64,000 nt of DNA from Mesobacillus selenatarsenatis SF-1 (GCF_000813125.1 NZ_BASE01000072.1:1-64000), one strand, 5' to 3'. Positions 1 through 10,478 are shown, counted from the stretch's first letter. Notes: generated by a model from the sequence alone, not told the origin. A program made the numbers and translations.

Positions 1-197
1 TACCGTGTTCGGACAAAACAACGTCTCCAGCATGAGGTTTTGTCTGAAGTGATGGCTGGTTTTGAAAATGAATTGGCCTTTTGCTTGCTTATATGTCTTT
101 TTTCCTCATATTTAGCCAATATGTGTTAATCCCTTTTAAAAATGGGTAAAAGAAAGTGTCATATTTATAAACTATTTTTAAAAGGTTGGGGTGCTCA

Positions 198-2632
<2,435 letters not shown>

Positions 2633-2636
2633 CTAA

Positions 2637-2670
2637 ACAGCACGGGGGATATGTCTCCTGTGCTGTTTTT
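2637..2670 (+). terminator. Rho-independent terminator after the PBP gene
   Basis: ACAGCACGGGGGA pairs with the TCTCCTGTGCTGT arm and is followed by a T-run, seven bases after the PBP stop codon. Confidence 0.85.
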
Positions 2671-2769
2671 ATGTGTATTCCTTTGCGAGGTTAGAATTGA
2701 TTTCAACAAAAAGTCGAGTATCTCGCAGAAAACATTGGATGTCCTCATGAAAACTACTGGAGTGAACAT

Positions 2770-2800
2770 AAAAAAAGACCTGCATTTAAGCAGGTCTTTA
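2770..2800 (-). terminator. Terminator for the micro-gene at 2812-2880
   Basis: On the minus strand AAAGACCTGC and GCAGGTCTTT form a perfect 10-bp stem around a short loop, followed by more T residues. It lies 12 bases after the stop codon of the small membrane peptide. Confidence 0.85.
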
Positions 2801-2811
2801 CTAAAATCAAA

Positions 2812-2880
2812 TTATATTAAGCTTAATAGGAAACCGATTACGACTACAGCGCCGATAATCATAAGAATTGTTCTTACCAT
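2812..2880 (-). CDS. 22-residue single-pass membrane peptide
   Basis: A micro-ORF of 22 codons. Its start has a good ribosome-binding site (GAGGTGA, 7-base spacing) and its stop is followed by a strong terminator, so it looks like a complete transcription unit. The peptide begins MVRTILM and continues as one hydrophobic helix (IIGAVVVIGFLL), so it should sit in the membrane. I do not recognise the family. The real-gene call rests on the RBS and terminator pair, not on homology. Confidence 0.6.
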   Translation of the reverse strand: MVRTILMIIGAVVVIGFLLSLI

Positions 2881-2919
2881 GTAACTTCACCTCAGTCATT
2901 ATTTTATCTATTATTAGGA

Positions 2920-3243
2920 CTAAATTTGGAATGATTCGGAAGACTCAATAAGTCGCTTGCGTTTTACGCGAAGGACAGAAGCTTCATTCGTAAGCAGCTT
3001 AGTCAGCTGGTTTAATTTCGGTTCTACATCTGTACCTTCCAAAATAATTTTTAAAGTTGTATTTGGTTCAACTGTCAGCAGGAAAGAAACAAGCTTAGAC
3101 AATGAAGTTGCCTCAACTGCCTTCTGGCGGCTGTATAGGTAAGTCGTACCGTCCAACTTTTTAGCAGCCTGATAGATTTCAAGCATCTTCTTCATAGTGA
3201 ATCTTTTCTGAACCATAACATTAGATGACATAATCTCTTTCAT
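2920..3243 (-). CDS. HPr-like domain protein without the phosphorylatable histidine
   Basis: A 107-residue protein that appears to have an HPr-type fold: a helix (IYQAAKKL), strands (TTYLYSRQKAVEA), a short helix (SLSKLVSFLL), then NTTLKIILEG and a final helix (LNQLTKLL). This matches the spacing of HPr around its Ser46 region. The region that carries His15 in true HPr is replaced by KRFTMKKM, with no histidine, so PTS phosphotransfer is unlikely. A regulatory or protein-binding role is possible. AGGAG precedes the ATG by nine bases. The fold assignment is by eye and moderate in confidence. Confidence 0.6.
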   Translation of the reverse strand: MKEIMSSNVMVQKRFTMKKMLEIYQAAKKLDGTTYLYSRQKAVEATSLSKLVSFLLTVEPNTTLKIILEGTDVEPKLNQLTKLLTNEASVLRVKRKRLIESSESFQI

Positions 3244-3505
3244 TTATATATAACTCCTTTAATGAATCATTTTTATTAGGTTAATAGAATATTACCCCGT
3301 TAACTTGGTTCGAAAACCTTTAGAGGTTAAATTGGGCGGAGTTGGCAGGCTAACCAGCTTGAAAGCATCTGAAGCCAGGGTAGTTCTCAAGTGCAGAGGC
3401 ACTCCGTCTGAGGATGGAGAAAGAAACGGTCAGGAGAAAGTTTATTGTTACCTGAAAATTAAGTTAATATGAGGTTATTAAAAGAGATGCGAGGAGTAGA
3501 AAATT

Positions 3506-4786
3506 ATGAAAAAATTTGCGGAGATTTTCAGGAACAGGAGTTTCACGAAGTTATTTTTAGCAAACTTCACTTCCCAAATGGGCAGTACAATCGGATTGAC
3601 AGCCTTCATGTTTTTCTTACTGGACCGTTTCAGCTCCCAGCCCGCCTATGCGACAATAACCGAGCTGATGTATTCCGTGCCAATGCTTGCGGTGTTTTTC
3701 CTGATCGGGGTATTTGCGGACAGGATGGATCGGCAAAAAATCGCCATTTATTGTGATTGGATTAGTGCCGGGTTATCTGTCGCATTGATTGCTGCAATCT
3801 ATGTTGGCTGGATGCCGTTGGTCTTTGCTGTTCTGTTTTTGAGAAGCGCGGTTCAAAAGTTCTTTTTCCCGGCTGAGCATGGGATGGTACAAGGAATCTT
3901 GAAAAAAGAGGACTACACAACTGCAGCTGGTTTGAATCAGCTCGTGATGAGTCTGTTCATGTTGTTTGGCAATGGACTAGGGGTACTCGCTTATTGGTCG
4001 GTTGGTATTTATGGCGCTATATTAGTTGACACTCTGTCGTTCATCATCAGTGCATTACTCATTCAGAAGACTGACGTTTCGAATGAGGCGCGACTGCCAA
4101 ATGGCTCTCATACACTAAAGGATTTGAACATCCAAATGGTCTTCAAGGACTTTAAATACGGTTTTAAGTATGTCTTGAGCAGTAAATTGTTGTTCACTCT
4201 GATCATCGGTTTTTTTATCTTTGGAATCGTAAATGGCGGCTTCTCCGTCATGCCAATTTTCATTCTGAAATATAAGCTGGCTCCAGATACGTATGAACAA
4301 TACTCGATTGTCATCGGCTTCGTGTTTGGCATCGGGGTGTTGATTGGCAGCTTTATTGCGTCATTGCTTTCTCAAAAAGTGAAGCTCTACCACCTGATTT
4401 CAGTAGGTTTGATCATCTCTGGCAGCTTTACGGCTCTCGCATCACTGCCAAACAATATTTATCTATTCCTGGGAATCCTGTTTATCTCTGCACTGGCGTT
4501 ACCGCTTATAAATGTAGGAATTGGAGGGTGGCTTCCGAGCATCATAGATCCGAAAATGATGGGCAGGGTCCAGGGACTAATCAGCCCGCTTAACATGCTA
4601 TCTCATTCATTGACTCTTGCATTCATTGCGTACAGCTTTCCGGCTCTGCTAACAATTGAAATGCTATATTGGATTGTCGGCGGCTGCCTCGCCATTGTTG
4701 GGGTGTTTTATATGATTGTTTTGCCTAAGCTCGCAGAAGAGAGTGGGTCCGCTGTTAAAGAGTCTGCTGTCGAGCAGGGGATATAG
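3506..4786 (+). CDS. MFS transporter (multidrug/macrolide efflux-like)
   Basis: A 426-residue polytopic protein of the major facilitator superfamily with about twelve hydrophobic segments. The loop after the second helix has the MFS motif-A pattern (GVFADRMDRQK). The N-terminal half resembles the MFS_3 group of enterobactin/macrolide exporters. The substrate cannot be read from sequence. The start is ATG 3506, with AGGAG about nine bases upstream. It is transcribed alone, with a terminator directly after the stop. The 260 bases upstream, back to the HPr-like gene, hold no feature I can name. Confidence 0.85.
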   Translation: MKKFAEIFRNRSFTKLFLANFTSQMGSTIGLTAFMFFLLDRFSSQPAYATITELMYSVPMLAVFFLIGVFADRMDRQKIAIYCDWISAGLSVALIAAIYVGWMPLVFAVLFLRSAVQKFFFPAEHGMVQGILKKEDYTTAAGLNQLVMSLFMLFGNGLGVLAYWSVGIYGAILVDTLSFIISALLIQKTDVSNEARLPNGSHTLKDLNIQMVFKDFKYGFKYVLSSKLLFTLIIGFFIFGIVNGGFSVMPIFILKYKLAPDTYEQYSIVIGFVFGIGVLIGSFIASLLSQKVKLYHLISVGLIISGSFTALASLPNNIYLFLGILFISALALPLINVGIGGWLPSIIDPKMMGRVQGLISPLNMLSHSLTLAFIAYSFPALLTIEMLYWIVGGCLAIVGVFYMIVLPKLAEESGSAVKESAVEQGI

Positions 4787-4787
4787 A

Positions 4788-4816
4788 GGAAAGTCCATAC
4801 AGGGCTTTCTTTTTTC
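4788..4816 (+). terminator. Terminator after the MFS gene
   Basis: GAAAGTCC pairs with GGGCTTTC around ATACA, followed by six T residues, starting a few bases after the MFS stop codon. Confidence 0.75.
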
Positions 4817-4869
4817 GTAGACTTCATTTTCAATTGAATTATACAGAGCCAACTTTTAAAAAATTTATT

Positions 4870-4894
4870 TGAACGATTCTTTACTTCATGCGTC
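4870..4894 (+). promoter_or_regulatory. Putative sigma-Y autoregulatory promoter
   Basis: TGAACG at 4870-4875 and CGTC at 4891-4894, 15 bases apart, match the -35 and -10 elements I remember for the B. subtilis sigma-Y autoregulated promoter. The likely start site is near 4900, about 60 bases before the sigY start codon. The motif is seen directly; its recognition by SigY is inferred from the adjacent gene. Confidence 0.65.
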
Positions 4895-4960
4895 TAATTA
4901 ATAAATAATCAATCTAAGAGATAATTTTTCGGGGTGGCGGGGAAAGAGAGGCATGCTTTG

Positions 4961-5512
4961 ATGGATGAGAAAGAGTTAATCAATAGCGCTAAAAAGGGCG
5001 ACCACCGTTCGTTTGCTATGCTATTCAGGAGTCATTATCCCCTGCTGGTAAAATACCTGGTGAAAATAACGATGAATCCTGATATCGCAGAGGAAATAGC
5101 ACAAGCAACGATGGCTAAATGTGTGGAGAAAATCCATTTATTCAATGGGAAATCAAAATTCTCGTCATGGCTGATCAGCATAGCCACAAATATGTATATT
5201 GATCAGCACCGCAAAAAAAAGCGCGAGCGGGAATGGAACGAAGGAGAAGCAGCGTCACGCAAGCTGCAGTGGCAAATGGAATCGAAGAATGAAGAATGGA
5301 CAGATGCGCTCGCTGCATTATCCAGGCTGACAGATGAAATGCGTATTCCTCTTATCCTTAAGCATTATTATGGATATTCGTACGATGAGATTAGTGAAAT
5401 CCTGAATATCGCCGCTGGTACCGCGAAGTCTAGAGTCCACCATGGACTTCTAGCTGTTAGAAGGGAGCTGAAAGTAGATGAAAAACCAAAAGGGAATCTC
5501 GTCAAAACATGA
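4961..5512 (+). CDS. sigY: ECF sigma factor SigY
   Basis: An extracytoplasmic-function RNA polymerase sigma factor of about 183 residues. Region 2 is visible (LFRSHYPLLVKYL through FSSWLISIATNMYIDQHRKKK), and so is region 4 (LILKHYYGYSYDEISEILNI), which reads the -35 element. Sequence and neighbours (yxlC, yxlD) match the B. subtilis sigY operon. I prefer ATG 4961, with AGAGAGG about ten bases upstream, over GTG 4934. The gene overlaps yxlC by 35 bases. A TGAACG/CGTC promoter just upstream suggests autoregulation. Confidence 0.88.
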   Translation: MDEKELINSAKKGDHRSFAMLFRSHYPLLVKYLVKITMNPDIAEEIAQATMAKCVEKIHLFNGKSKFSSWLISIATNMYIDQHRKKKREREWNEGEAASRKLQWQMESKNEEWTDALAALSRLTDEMRIPLILKHYYGYSYDEISEILNIAAGTAKSRVHHGLLAVRRELKVDEKPKGNLVKT

Positions 5513-5825
5513 ACAAATGGATAAAGAATTTTTTGACACTATCAGCGCCATCAATAATGGACTAGACAAACTGGATTCCTTGGACACCTATACCCCTGTT
5601 GAAAAATGGTTTGAAGAGATGGTTCTGAATCAGCAGCAGGTTCAAAAGAAGAAATATCGCCGCGAGTTAGCGTGGTTCATTTTAAGTGCTATGCTGATTT
5701 TGAGCGGGGTGATCTTCACTATGCTGGAGCTCCCGATGCTCTTCTTAATGCTGCAGGCTGCGACGCTCGCGATTACAGCAATCTATAGTTTTAAAGGAGT
5801 ACAAAAGCAGGTGGGCAGCCGATGA
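5478..5825 (+). CDS. yxlC: YxlC-like regulator of SigY
   Basis: A 115-residue protein with a soluble N-terminal half (FFDTISAINNGLDKLDSL) and two hydrophobic segments at the C-terminus (LAWFILSAMLILSGVIF and LFLMLQAATLAITAIY). Its place directly after sigY, overlapping it by 35 bases, matches B. subtilis yxlC, which helps restrain SigY activity. The overlap implies translational coupling. The name rests on position and general architecture, since the family is small and poorly conserved. Confidence 0.75.
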   Translation: MKNQKGISSKHEQMDKEFFDTISAINNGLDKLDSLDTYTPVEKWFEEMVLNQQQVQKKKYRRELAWFILSAMLILSGVIFTMLELPMLFLMLQAATLAITAIYSFKGVQKQVGSR

Positions 5826-6028
5826 ATGAGGAACTGTCACCTGTTATGCTGGCCGTGGTCGTTTTGATTCTATTGGTGCAGAGCATTTTTCTTTTTATAA
5901 ATGCTCGAAAGCATGGCCATAATTATTGGCTTTGGGGAATCCTAGGTTTGATTCAGGCACCAATGCCGCTGCTATTTTATCTGCTGTTTGTACGAAAAAT
6001 ATGGCGCAGCAAGTCAGCTGAAAAGTAA
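5822..6028 (+). CDS. yxlD: YxlD-like negative regulator of SigY
   Basis: A 68-residue protein with two membrane helices (VMLAVVVLILLVQSIFLF and YWLWGILGLIQAPMPLLFYLLF). Its start overlaps the yxlC stop (ATGA), so the two are translationally coupled. In B. subtilis YxlD, with YxlC, keeps SigY inactive. The short size, topology and operon position agree. The further yxl ABC-transporter genes of the B. subtilis operon are missing; the region goes straight into the bmr leader. Confidence 0.78.
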   Translation: MNEELSPVMLAVVVLILLVQSIFLFINARKHGHNYWLWGILGLIQAPMPLLFYLLFVRKIWRSKSAEK

Positions 6029-6128
6029 AATGATGAAAAATATCGAAAAGTTAGAATTGACATTGTGACTGTTAAGGTGATAACCTTACAAAGGAATGGA
6101 AAATATAACTAAAAGGAGGGTTACGGAT

Positions 6129-6197
6129 ATGAACATTGTAAAAAACGCAAGATACGCTCAACTAAATACACGTAACCCATTCTTTTACCATAACTGA
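6129..6197 (+). CDS. 22-residue leader peptide of the bmrCD attenuator
   Basis: ATG follows a perfect AGGAGGG by eight bases, and the ORF has 22 codons. The peptide starts MNIVKNARYAQLN and ends NPFFYHN. Codons 15-18 (Arg-Asn-Pro-Phe) are the DNA segment that alternates between pairing with the SD region and with terminator 1. This is the expected layout for a drug-sensing leader peptide, in which a translation inhibitor stalls the ribosome near the start. The position matches B. subtilis bmrB, although the sequence is shorter than the bmrB product as I remember it. Confidence 0.75.
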   Translation: MNIVKNARYAQLNTRNPFFYHN

Positions 6198-6223
6198 TTT
6201 TTAATCAAGTTGCTCTGTGACTG

Positions 6224-6264
6224 AAAAGGCATGGGTTGCGCATCTGCGTGACGTATGCCTTTTT
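6224..6264 (+). terminator. Leader terminator 1 (attenuated)
   Basis: AAAAGGCAT (6224-6232) pairs with ATGCCTTTT (6255-6263), and an inner stem GTTGCGC/GCGTGAC (6235-6241/6246-6252) completes the hairpin, ending in a T-run. Its 5' arm is also the partner of the antiterminator segment. Confidence 0.82.
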
Positions 6265-6284
6265 CTGTCTTTATCGAGTGATTC

Positions 6285-6317
6285 AAGACATATCGCATGC
6301 CGCGGTATGTCTTTTTT
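6285..6317 (+). terminator. Leader terminator 2
   Basis: GACATATCGC (6287-6296) and GCGGTATGTC (6302-6311) form a 10-bp stem with one G-U pair and a five-base loop, followed by six T residues. It is a second barrier between the leader peptide and bmrC. Confidence 0.85.
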
Positions 6318-6368
6318 CATGTTCAGCGAGCGAATATCCATTCCAAAAATTATTAAGGAGGAATCGAA

Positions 6369-6425
6369 ATGAGTAAGTCAAATGTAAGGGAAATGGTAAA
6401 AAAGGAATATCTTGAAAGCGGTTAG
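6369..6425 (+). CDS. 18-residue mini-ORF before bmrC
   Basis: ATG follows AAGGAGG by seven bases and opens an 18-codon ORF beginning MSKSNVREMVKKEYL. It lies after the two leader terminators and 130 bases before bmrC, so it would be translated only when the attenuator is read through. The ribosome-binding site is among the best in the region, which argues for translation. I do not recognise the peptide. It could be a second leader or the truncated start of a lost gene. Confidence 0.45.
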   Translation: MSKSNVREMVKKEYLESG

Positions 6426-6464
6426 TCAGATTTGCTAGTTAGAAACATGTTGAAATTTTATTCC

Positions 6465-6530
6465 GAGAAATGCCGAACTCCAGCACCTAGCTCGAGAGGT
6501 TGCGGGGCTGACCAGGTGCTTGCGCTTTTC
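6465..6530 (+). repeat. Short copy of the palindromic intergenic element (copy 1)
   Basis: CCAGCACCTAGCTC and GGGGCTGACCAGGTGCT match the two outer arms of the family; the central hairpin is missing. The outer stem here is GCACC/GGTGC instead of GCGCC/GGCGC, a compensating change that keeps the pairing. Confidence 0.75.
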
Positions 6531-6552
6531 GACGAGAGGAGAATGATTATTT

Positions 6553-8310
6553 ATGTTATCAGTTTTATCAAAGTTAAGCTGGTTTTTTAAAGAAAACTGG
6601 AAGAGATACAGTGTGGCTATCTCATTACTGATTTTTGTCGGTATTCTTGATGTCCTGCCGCCGAAAATCGTCGGGATGGCAATCGATGCAATCCAGATTG
6701 GTTCCATGAACGAGAATTTAATTCTAAAGTATATTGGCGGCCTCTTGCTGATTACGGTGGTCTCTTATTTCATCACTTACATTTGGATGTATCAATTATT
6801 CGGCGGAGCATTCCTGATTGAACGGAAACTCAGGACCCGCTTCATGAAGCATTTGCTGAAGATGACACCGACGTTCTTTGAAAGGAATCGTACAGGTGAC
6901 TTGATGGCAAGGGCAACGAATGATTTGAAAGCAATATCAATCACGGCTGGTTTCGGAGTACTGACACTTGTCGATTCGAGCATTTTCATGCTGACAATCT
7001 TGTTCACAATGGGCTTTTTCATCAGCTGGGAGCTTACACTTGTTTCAATTATCCCACTGCCAATCATGGCATTTCTAGTTAACGTATATGGCAAAAAGAT
7101 TCATTCTAAATTCACTTCTGCTCAGGATGCATTCGGCGAGCTGAATGACAGGGTGCTTGAATCCGTATCAGGAGTGCGGGTCATCCGTGCTTATGTACAG
7201 GAGAAATCCGATGAATCAAGGTTTCATGACTTGACTGAAGATGTCTATCGTAAAAATGTCGAAGTCGCGAAAATCGATTCTTTGTTTGAACCAACCATTA
7301 AGATCCTTGTTGGTATGAGCTATCTGATTGGTCTAGGATATGGAGCATTTCTTGTTTTCCAGCAAAAGCTGACGCTGGGAGAGCTGGTCAGCTTCAATGT
7401 ATACCTGGGAATGCTGATCTGGCCGATGTTCGCAATCGGTGAACTGATCAATGTCATGCAGCGAGGCAATGCGTCTCTTGACCGCCTGAATGAGACATTA
7501 TCGTACAAAGAGGATGTTGCCGATCCAGTGAAACCAGTGGAGGGCAATGATCCGGAGTATTTACAGATGTCCGAGTTCACATTCAAATATCCGTCATCCA
7601 ATGTGAACAACCTAGATAATATCAAGCTGCATTTGAACCGTGGTGAAACGCTGGGGATCGTCGGGAAGACGGGGAGCGGCAAGACAACGCTGATCAAACA
7701 GCTGTTGAGGGAATATCCTGAAGGCAGTGGGAACCTCTTTGTATCAGGAGTGCCGATCCAGGAGCACAGCCTGAGGCAGACTCGGGGCTGGATGGGGTAT
7801 GTTCCTCAGGAAAACATCCTTTTCTCCCGTTCGGTTAAGGAAAATATTCTGTTCGGAAACCCGATGGCTTCTGAAAAAGATTTGCAGGATATCATCGATT
7901 TGGCTGCTTTTCGCAAAGACCTGGAAATGCTGCCGGAAGGTCTGGAGACACTTGTCGGTGAAAAAGGGGTCGCGCTTTCTGGCGGCCAGAAGCAGCGTAT
8001 TTCGATTGCACGTGCTTTGATCAAGGATCCGGAAATCCTTATTCTCGATGATTCGCTGTCAGCAGTCGATGCAAAAACAGAGAAAAAAATCATTGATAAC
8101 ATCCGCAGAGAGCGGAATGCGAAAACAACCATCATAACAACTCACAGATTGTCTGCGGTTGAGCATGCTGATCATATCGTCGTACTTGAAGATGGAAAAA
8201 TAATTGAGGAAGGCATGCACGAACAATTGATGGCTGCTCAAGGTTGGTATTACGAGCAATATATCAAGCAGCAGGCTGCAGCAGTCGAAGAGGAGGTGCA
8301 CTCCGTATGA
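6553..8310 (+). CDS. bmrC: Multidrug ABC exporter subunit BmrC (YheI)
   Basis: A half-transporter of 585 residues: six membrane helices then a nucleotide-binding domain with Walker A (GKTGSGKTT), signature (LSGGQKQR) and Walker B (EILILDDSLSAVD). The residue after the Walker B Asp is Asp, not the catalytic Glu. This is typical of the degenerate-site half of a heterodimeric exporter such as BmrC/BmrD. The stop overlaps the bmrD start (ATGA), so the two subunits are coupled. AGGAG lies about 12 bases before the ATG. Expression is probably gated by the upstream attenuator. Confidence 0.92.
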   Translation: MLSVLSKLSWFFKENWKRYSVAISLLIFVGILDVLPPKIVGMAIDAIQIGSMNENLILKYIGGLLLITVVSYFITYIWMYQLFGGAFLIERKLRTRFMKHLLKMTPTFFERNRTGDLMARATNDLKAISITAGFGVLTLVDSSIFMLTILFTMGFFISWELTLVSIIPLPIMAFLVNVYGKKIHSKFTSAQDAFGELNDRVLESVSGVRVIRAYVQEKSDESRFHDLTEDVYRKNVEVAKIDSLFEPTIKILVGMSYLIGLGYGAFLVFQQKLTLGELVSFNVYLGMLIWPMFAIGELINVMQRGNASLDRLNETLSYKEDVADPVKPVEGNDPEYLQMSEFTFKYPSSNVNNLDNIKLHLNRGETLGIVGKTGSGKTTLIKQLLREYPEGSGNLFVSGVPIQEHSLRQTRGWMGYVPQENILFSRSVKENILFGNPMASEKDLQDIIDLAAFRKDLEMLPEGLETLVGEKGVALSGGQKQRISIARALIKDPEILILDDSLSAVDAKTEKKIIDNIRRERNAKTTIITTHRLSAVEHADHIVVLEDGKIIEEGMHEQLMAAQGWYYEQYIKQQAAAVEEEVHSV

Positions 8311-10310
8311 GTACAGGAAAAAGACTGTTTAGATATGCGTTAAATTATAAGAAAATAATCCTGATTGCCCTGGCGATGCTGACTGTCGCTGTTGTTGCAG
8401 ACCTGGCAGGACCATTCATAGCCAAGCGGATGATTGATAACCACATTTTAGGAATTGAGTCAGTCTGGCACAAGACAGAAGCTGGCGCTGGTGCAGTTGA
8501 ATATAATGGCAGTTATTACACAAAGGATGGCGAAGCTGCGAACGCAGATTCTGCCCGGATTTTACAGGTTGGCAGGAATTTTTTATTTGTGGATGCTGAT
8601 GTCGAATTCGATGGAAGCCGCAGCTATGAGGATGGGTTATTAACAATCAGCAAAGGGTCAAAGGCTGCGCAATATGAAGCAGAAGTTCTATCCGGCGATG
8701 ATTTGATGAACTTTTACAAACCAGAAATCCCGAATATTATTAAGCTGCTTTCGTTTTATTTCGGCTTGCTGATCATTGCGTCCATCTTCCAATATGGGCA
8801 GAGATTTTACTTGCAAAAGTCAGCGAACCGGATTATCCAGAAGCTCCGGGAGGATGTCTTCAGACAGATTCAGCGGCTGCCAATTCAGTATTTTGACAAT
8901 CTTCCTGCAGGGAAGGTCGTTGCGAGGATCACGAATGATACAGAGGCGATCCGCGAATTGTACGTTACGGTCCTTTCAACTTTCTTTACAAGTTTCATTT
9001 ATATTACCGGCATCTATATTGCCTTGTTCATCCTGAATGCGAACCTTGCAGCAATTTGTTTACTGCTGTTGCCAATCCTGTTTGTCTGGGCGAAGCTTTA
9101 CCGGAAGTACGCATCAAAATACAACCATGTCATCCGCTCCCGCGTAAGTGATATTAATGGCATGGTCAATGAATCGATCCAGGGCATGAGCATCATTCAG
9201 GCCTTCAGCCGGGAAAAAGAAACACAACAGGAATTCGAGACGTTGAACAAGGAGCATTTCACTTATCAAAATAAATTGTTAAGTTTGAATTCCTCAACCT
9301 CCCATAACCTTGTGGGAGTTTTAAGAAATATCGTCTTCGTGGCGTTCATCTGGTATTTCGGCGGTGAGGCACTTCAGCCATCTTCTGCCATTTCACTTGG
9401 TATGCTCTACGCGTTTGTCGATTATATTAACCGTCTGTTCAATCCTGTCCAGGGAATCGTCAACCAGCTGGCTAACCTAGAGCAGGCGCTGGTTGCTGGA
9501 GAGCGGGTGTTCAATCTTATGGATGAGGAAGGAATCGACGTAAGCGAGAAGGAGATTCCCCGATACAAAGGAAATGTCCTTTTCGACCATGTATCATTCG
9601 GCTATAAAAAAGGTGAGTATGTGCTTAAGGATCTTTGCTTTGAAGCAAAACAGGGTGAAACAGTCGCACTCGTAGGCCATACGGGATCAGGCAAAAGTTC
9701 GATCATGAACCTGCTGTTCAGGTTCTATGATCCGCAGGAAGGTAAAATTCTGATTGACGGCATGGATATTACTGAAATGCCAAGACAGACGTTGCGGAAG
9801 CATATGGGCATCGTCCTGCAGGATCCATTCCTTTTTACCGGCACAATAGCCTCCAACGTTAGCCTCGATCACCCTGACATCACCAGGGATAGGGTTGAGA
9901 AAGCGCTGGCCAGCGTTGGGGCAGACACCGTCCTGAAAAATCTTGAAAAAGGGTATGATGAGCCGGTGATTGAAAAGGGGAGTACGCTATCAAGCGGGCA
10001 GAGACAGCTGGTTTCTTTCGCCAGAGCCTTGGCCTTTGATCCGGCTATCCTGATTCTTGATGAAGCGACATCAAGCATCGATACCGAGACAGAAGCGATT
10101 ATCCAGGAAGCTATGGATATCCTTAAGGAAGGCAGGACGACTTTCATCATTGCCCACAGATTGTCGACCATCCGCAATGCTGACCAGATCCTTGTGCTGG
10201 ACCGCGGTCGAATTGTTGAAAAAGGGAACCATGATCAGCTGATGGAGCTTAAAGGTAAATATTTTCAAATGTACCAGCTGCAGCTTGGCAACAAAGTTAA
10301 GGCAGGTTAA
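8307..10310 (+). CDS. bmrD: Multidrug ABC exporter subunit BmrD (YheH)
   Basis: The partner subunit of BmrC, 667 residues. It is longer than usual because about 100 extra residues (roughly 45-150) lie between the first and second membrane helices, as known for YheH/BmrD. The nucleotide-binding domain is canonical: Walker A (GHTGSGKSS), signature (LSSGQRQL) and Walker B with catalytic Glu (LILDEATSSID). I chose ATG 8307, preceded by GAGGAGG and overlapping the bmrC stop, over the upstream in-frame start at 8244. Together the pair should form one asymmetric exporter for drugs. Confidence 0.92.
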   Translation: MSTGKRLFRYALNYKKIILIALAMLTVAVVADLAGPFIAKRMIDNHILGIESVWHKTEAGAGAVEYNGSYYTKDGEAANADSARILQVGRNFLFVDADVEFDGSRSYEDGLLTISKGSKAAQYEAEVLSGDDLMNFYKPEIPNIIKLLSFYFGLLIIASIFQYGQRFYLQKSANRIIQKLREDVFRQIQRLPIQYFDNLPAGKVVARITNDTEAIRELYVTVLSTFFTSFIYITGIYIALFILNANLAAICLLLLPILFVWAKLYRKYASKYNHVIRSRVSDINGMVNESIQGMSIIQAFSREKETQQEFETLNKEHFTYQNKLLSLNSSTSHNLVGVLRNIVFVAFIWYFGGEALQPSSAISLGMLYAFVDYINRLFNPVQGIVNQLANLEQALVAGERVFNLMDEEGIDVSEKEIPRYKGNVLFDHVSFGYKKGEYVLKDLCFEAKQGETVALVGHTGSGKSSIMNLLFRFYDPQEGKILIDGMDITEMPRQTLRKHMGIVLQDPFLFTGTIASNVSLDHPDITRDRVEKALASVGADTVLKNLEKGYDEPVIEKGSTLSSGQRQLVSFARALAFDPAILILDEATSSIDTETEAIIQEAMDILKEGRTTFIIAHRLSTIRNADQILVLDRGRIVEKGNHDQLMELKGKYFQMYQLQLGNKVKAG

Positions 10311-10349
10311 AAAAATCCACACCCATTCTTTTTGGGTGTGGATTTTTTA
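10311..10349 (+). terminator. Terminator after bmrD
   Basis: AAATCCACACCC pairs with GGGTGTGGATTT around a short T-rich loop, followed by a T-run, directly after the bmrD stop. Confidence 0.9.
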
Positions 10350-10478
10350 GTGGGTAACCCTCGGTATTAAAAAATTGACGTTCATTGGGATATGGGTTTT
10401 GTAATATGAGAAACGTCACTTCGATCCCTGTTTTTGTCACAGAATGTTACGAAACCCTCCCGTTGCCGTTAGGCTTAC

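Larger units (their letters stand above)
6114..6317 (+). promoter_or_regulatory. Ribosome-mediated transcription attenuator of bmrCD
   Basis: The leader has an SD and mini-ORF, mutually exclusive stems and two terminators. GGGTTACG at 6118-6125, overlapping the SD, can pair with CGTAACCC at 6171-6178 inside the leader ORF. The same segment (6171-6180) can instead pair over ten base pairs (one G-U) with ATGGGTTGCG at 6231-6240, which is part of the first terminator. A ribosome held early on the leader ORF would free 6171-6180 and break that terminator. B. subtilis bmrCD is known to be controlled by ribosome-mediated attenuation through bmrB; the pairings here are read from the sequence. Confidence 0.75.

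Noticed and set aside
1-185. Possible end of an upstream gene at the left edge
   Set aside because: Two frames stay open from base 1, but neither encodes a recognisable protein and the stretch is too short to decide.
3244-3505. Possible riboswitch or leader ORF before the MFS gene
   Set aside because: Several G/C-rich patches occur, but I found no conserved riboswitch motif, no terminator and no RBS for the ATG at 3469.
9687-10322. Minus-strand ORFs opposite bmrD
   Set aside because: Shadows of the highly conserved ABC domain, with no start signals.
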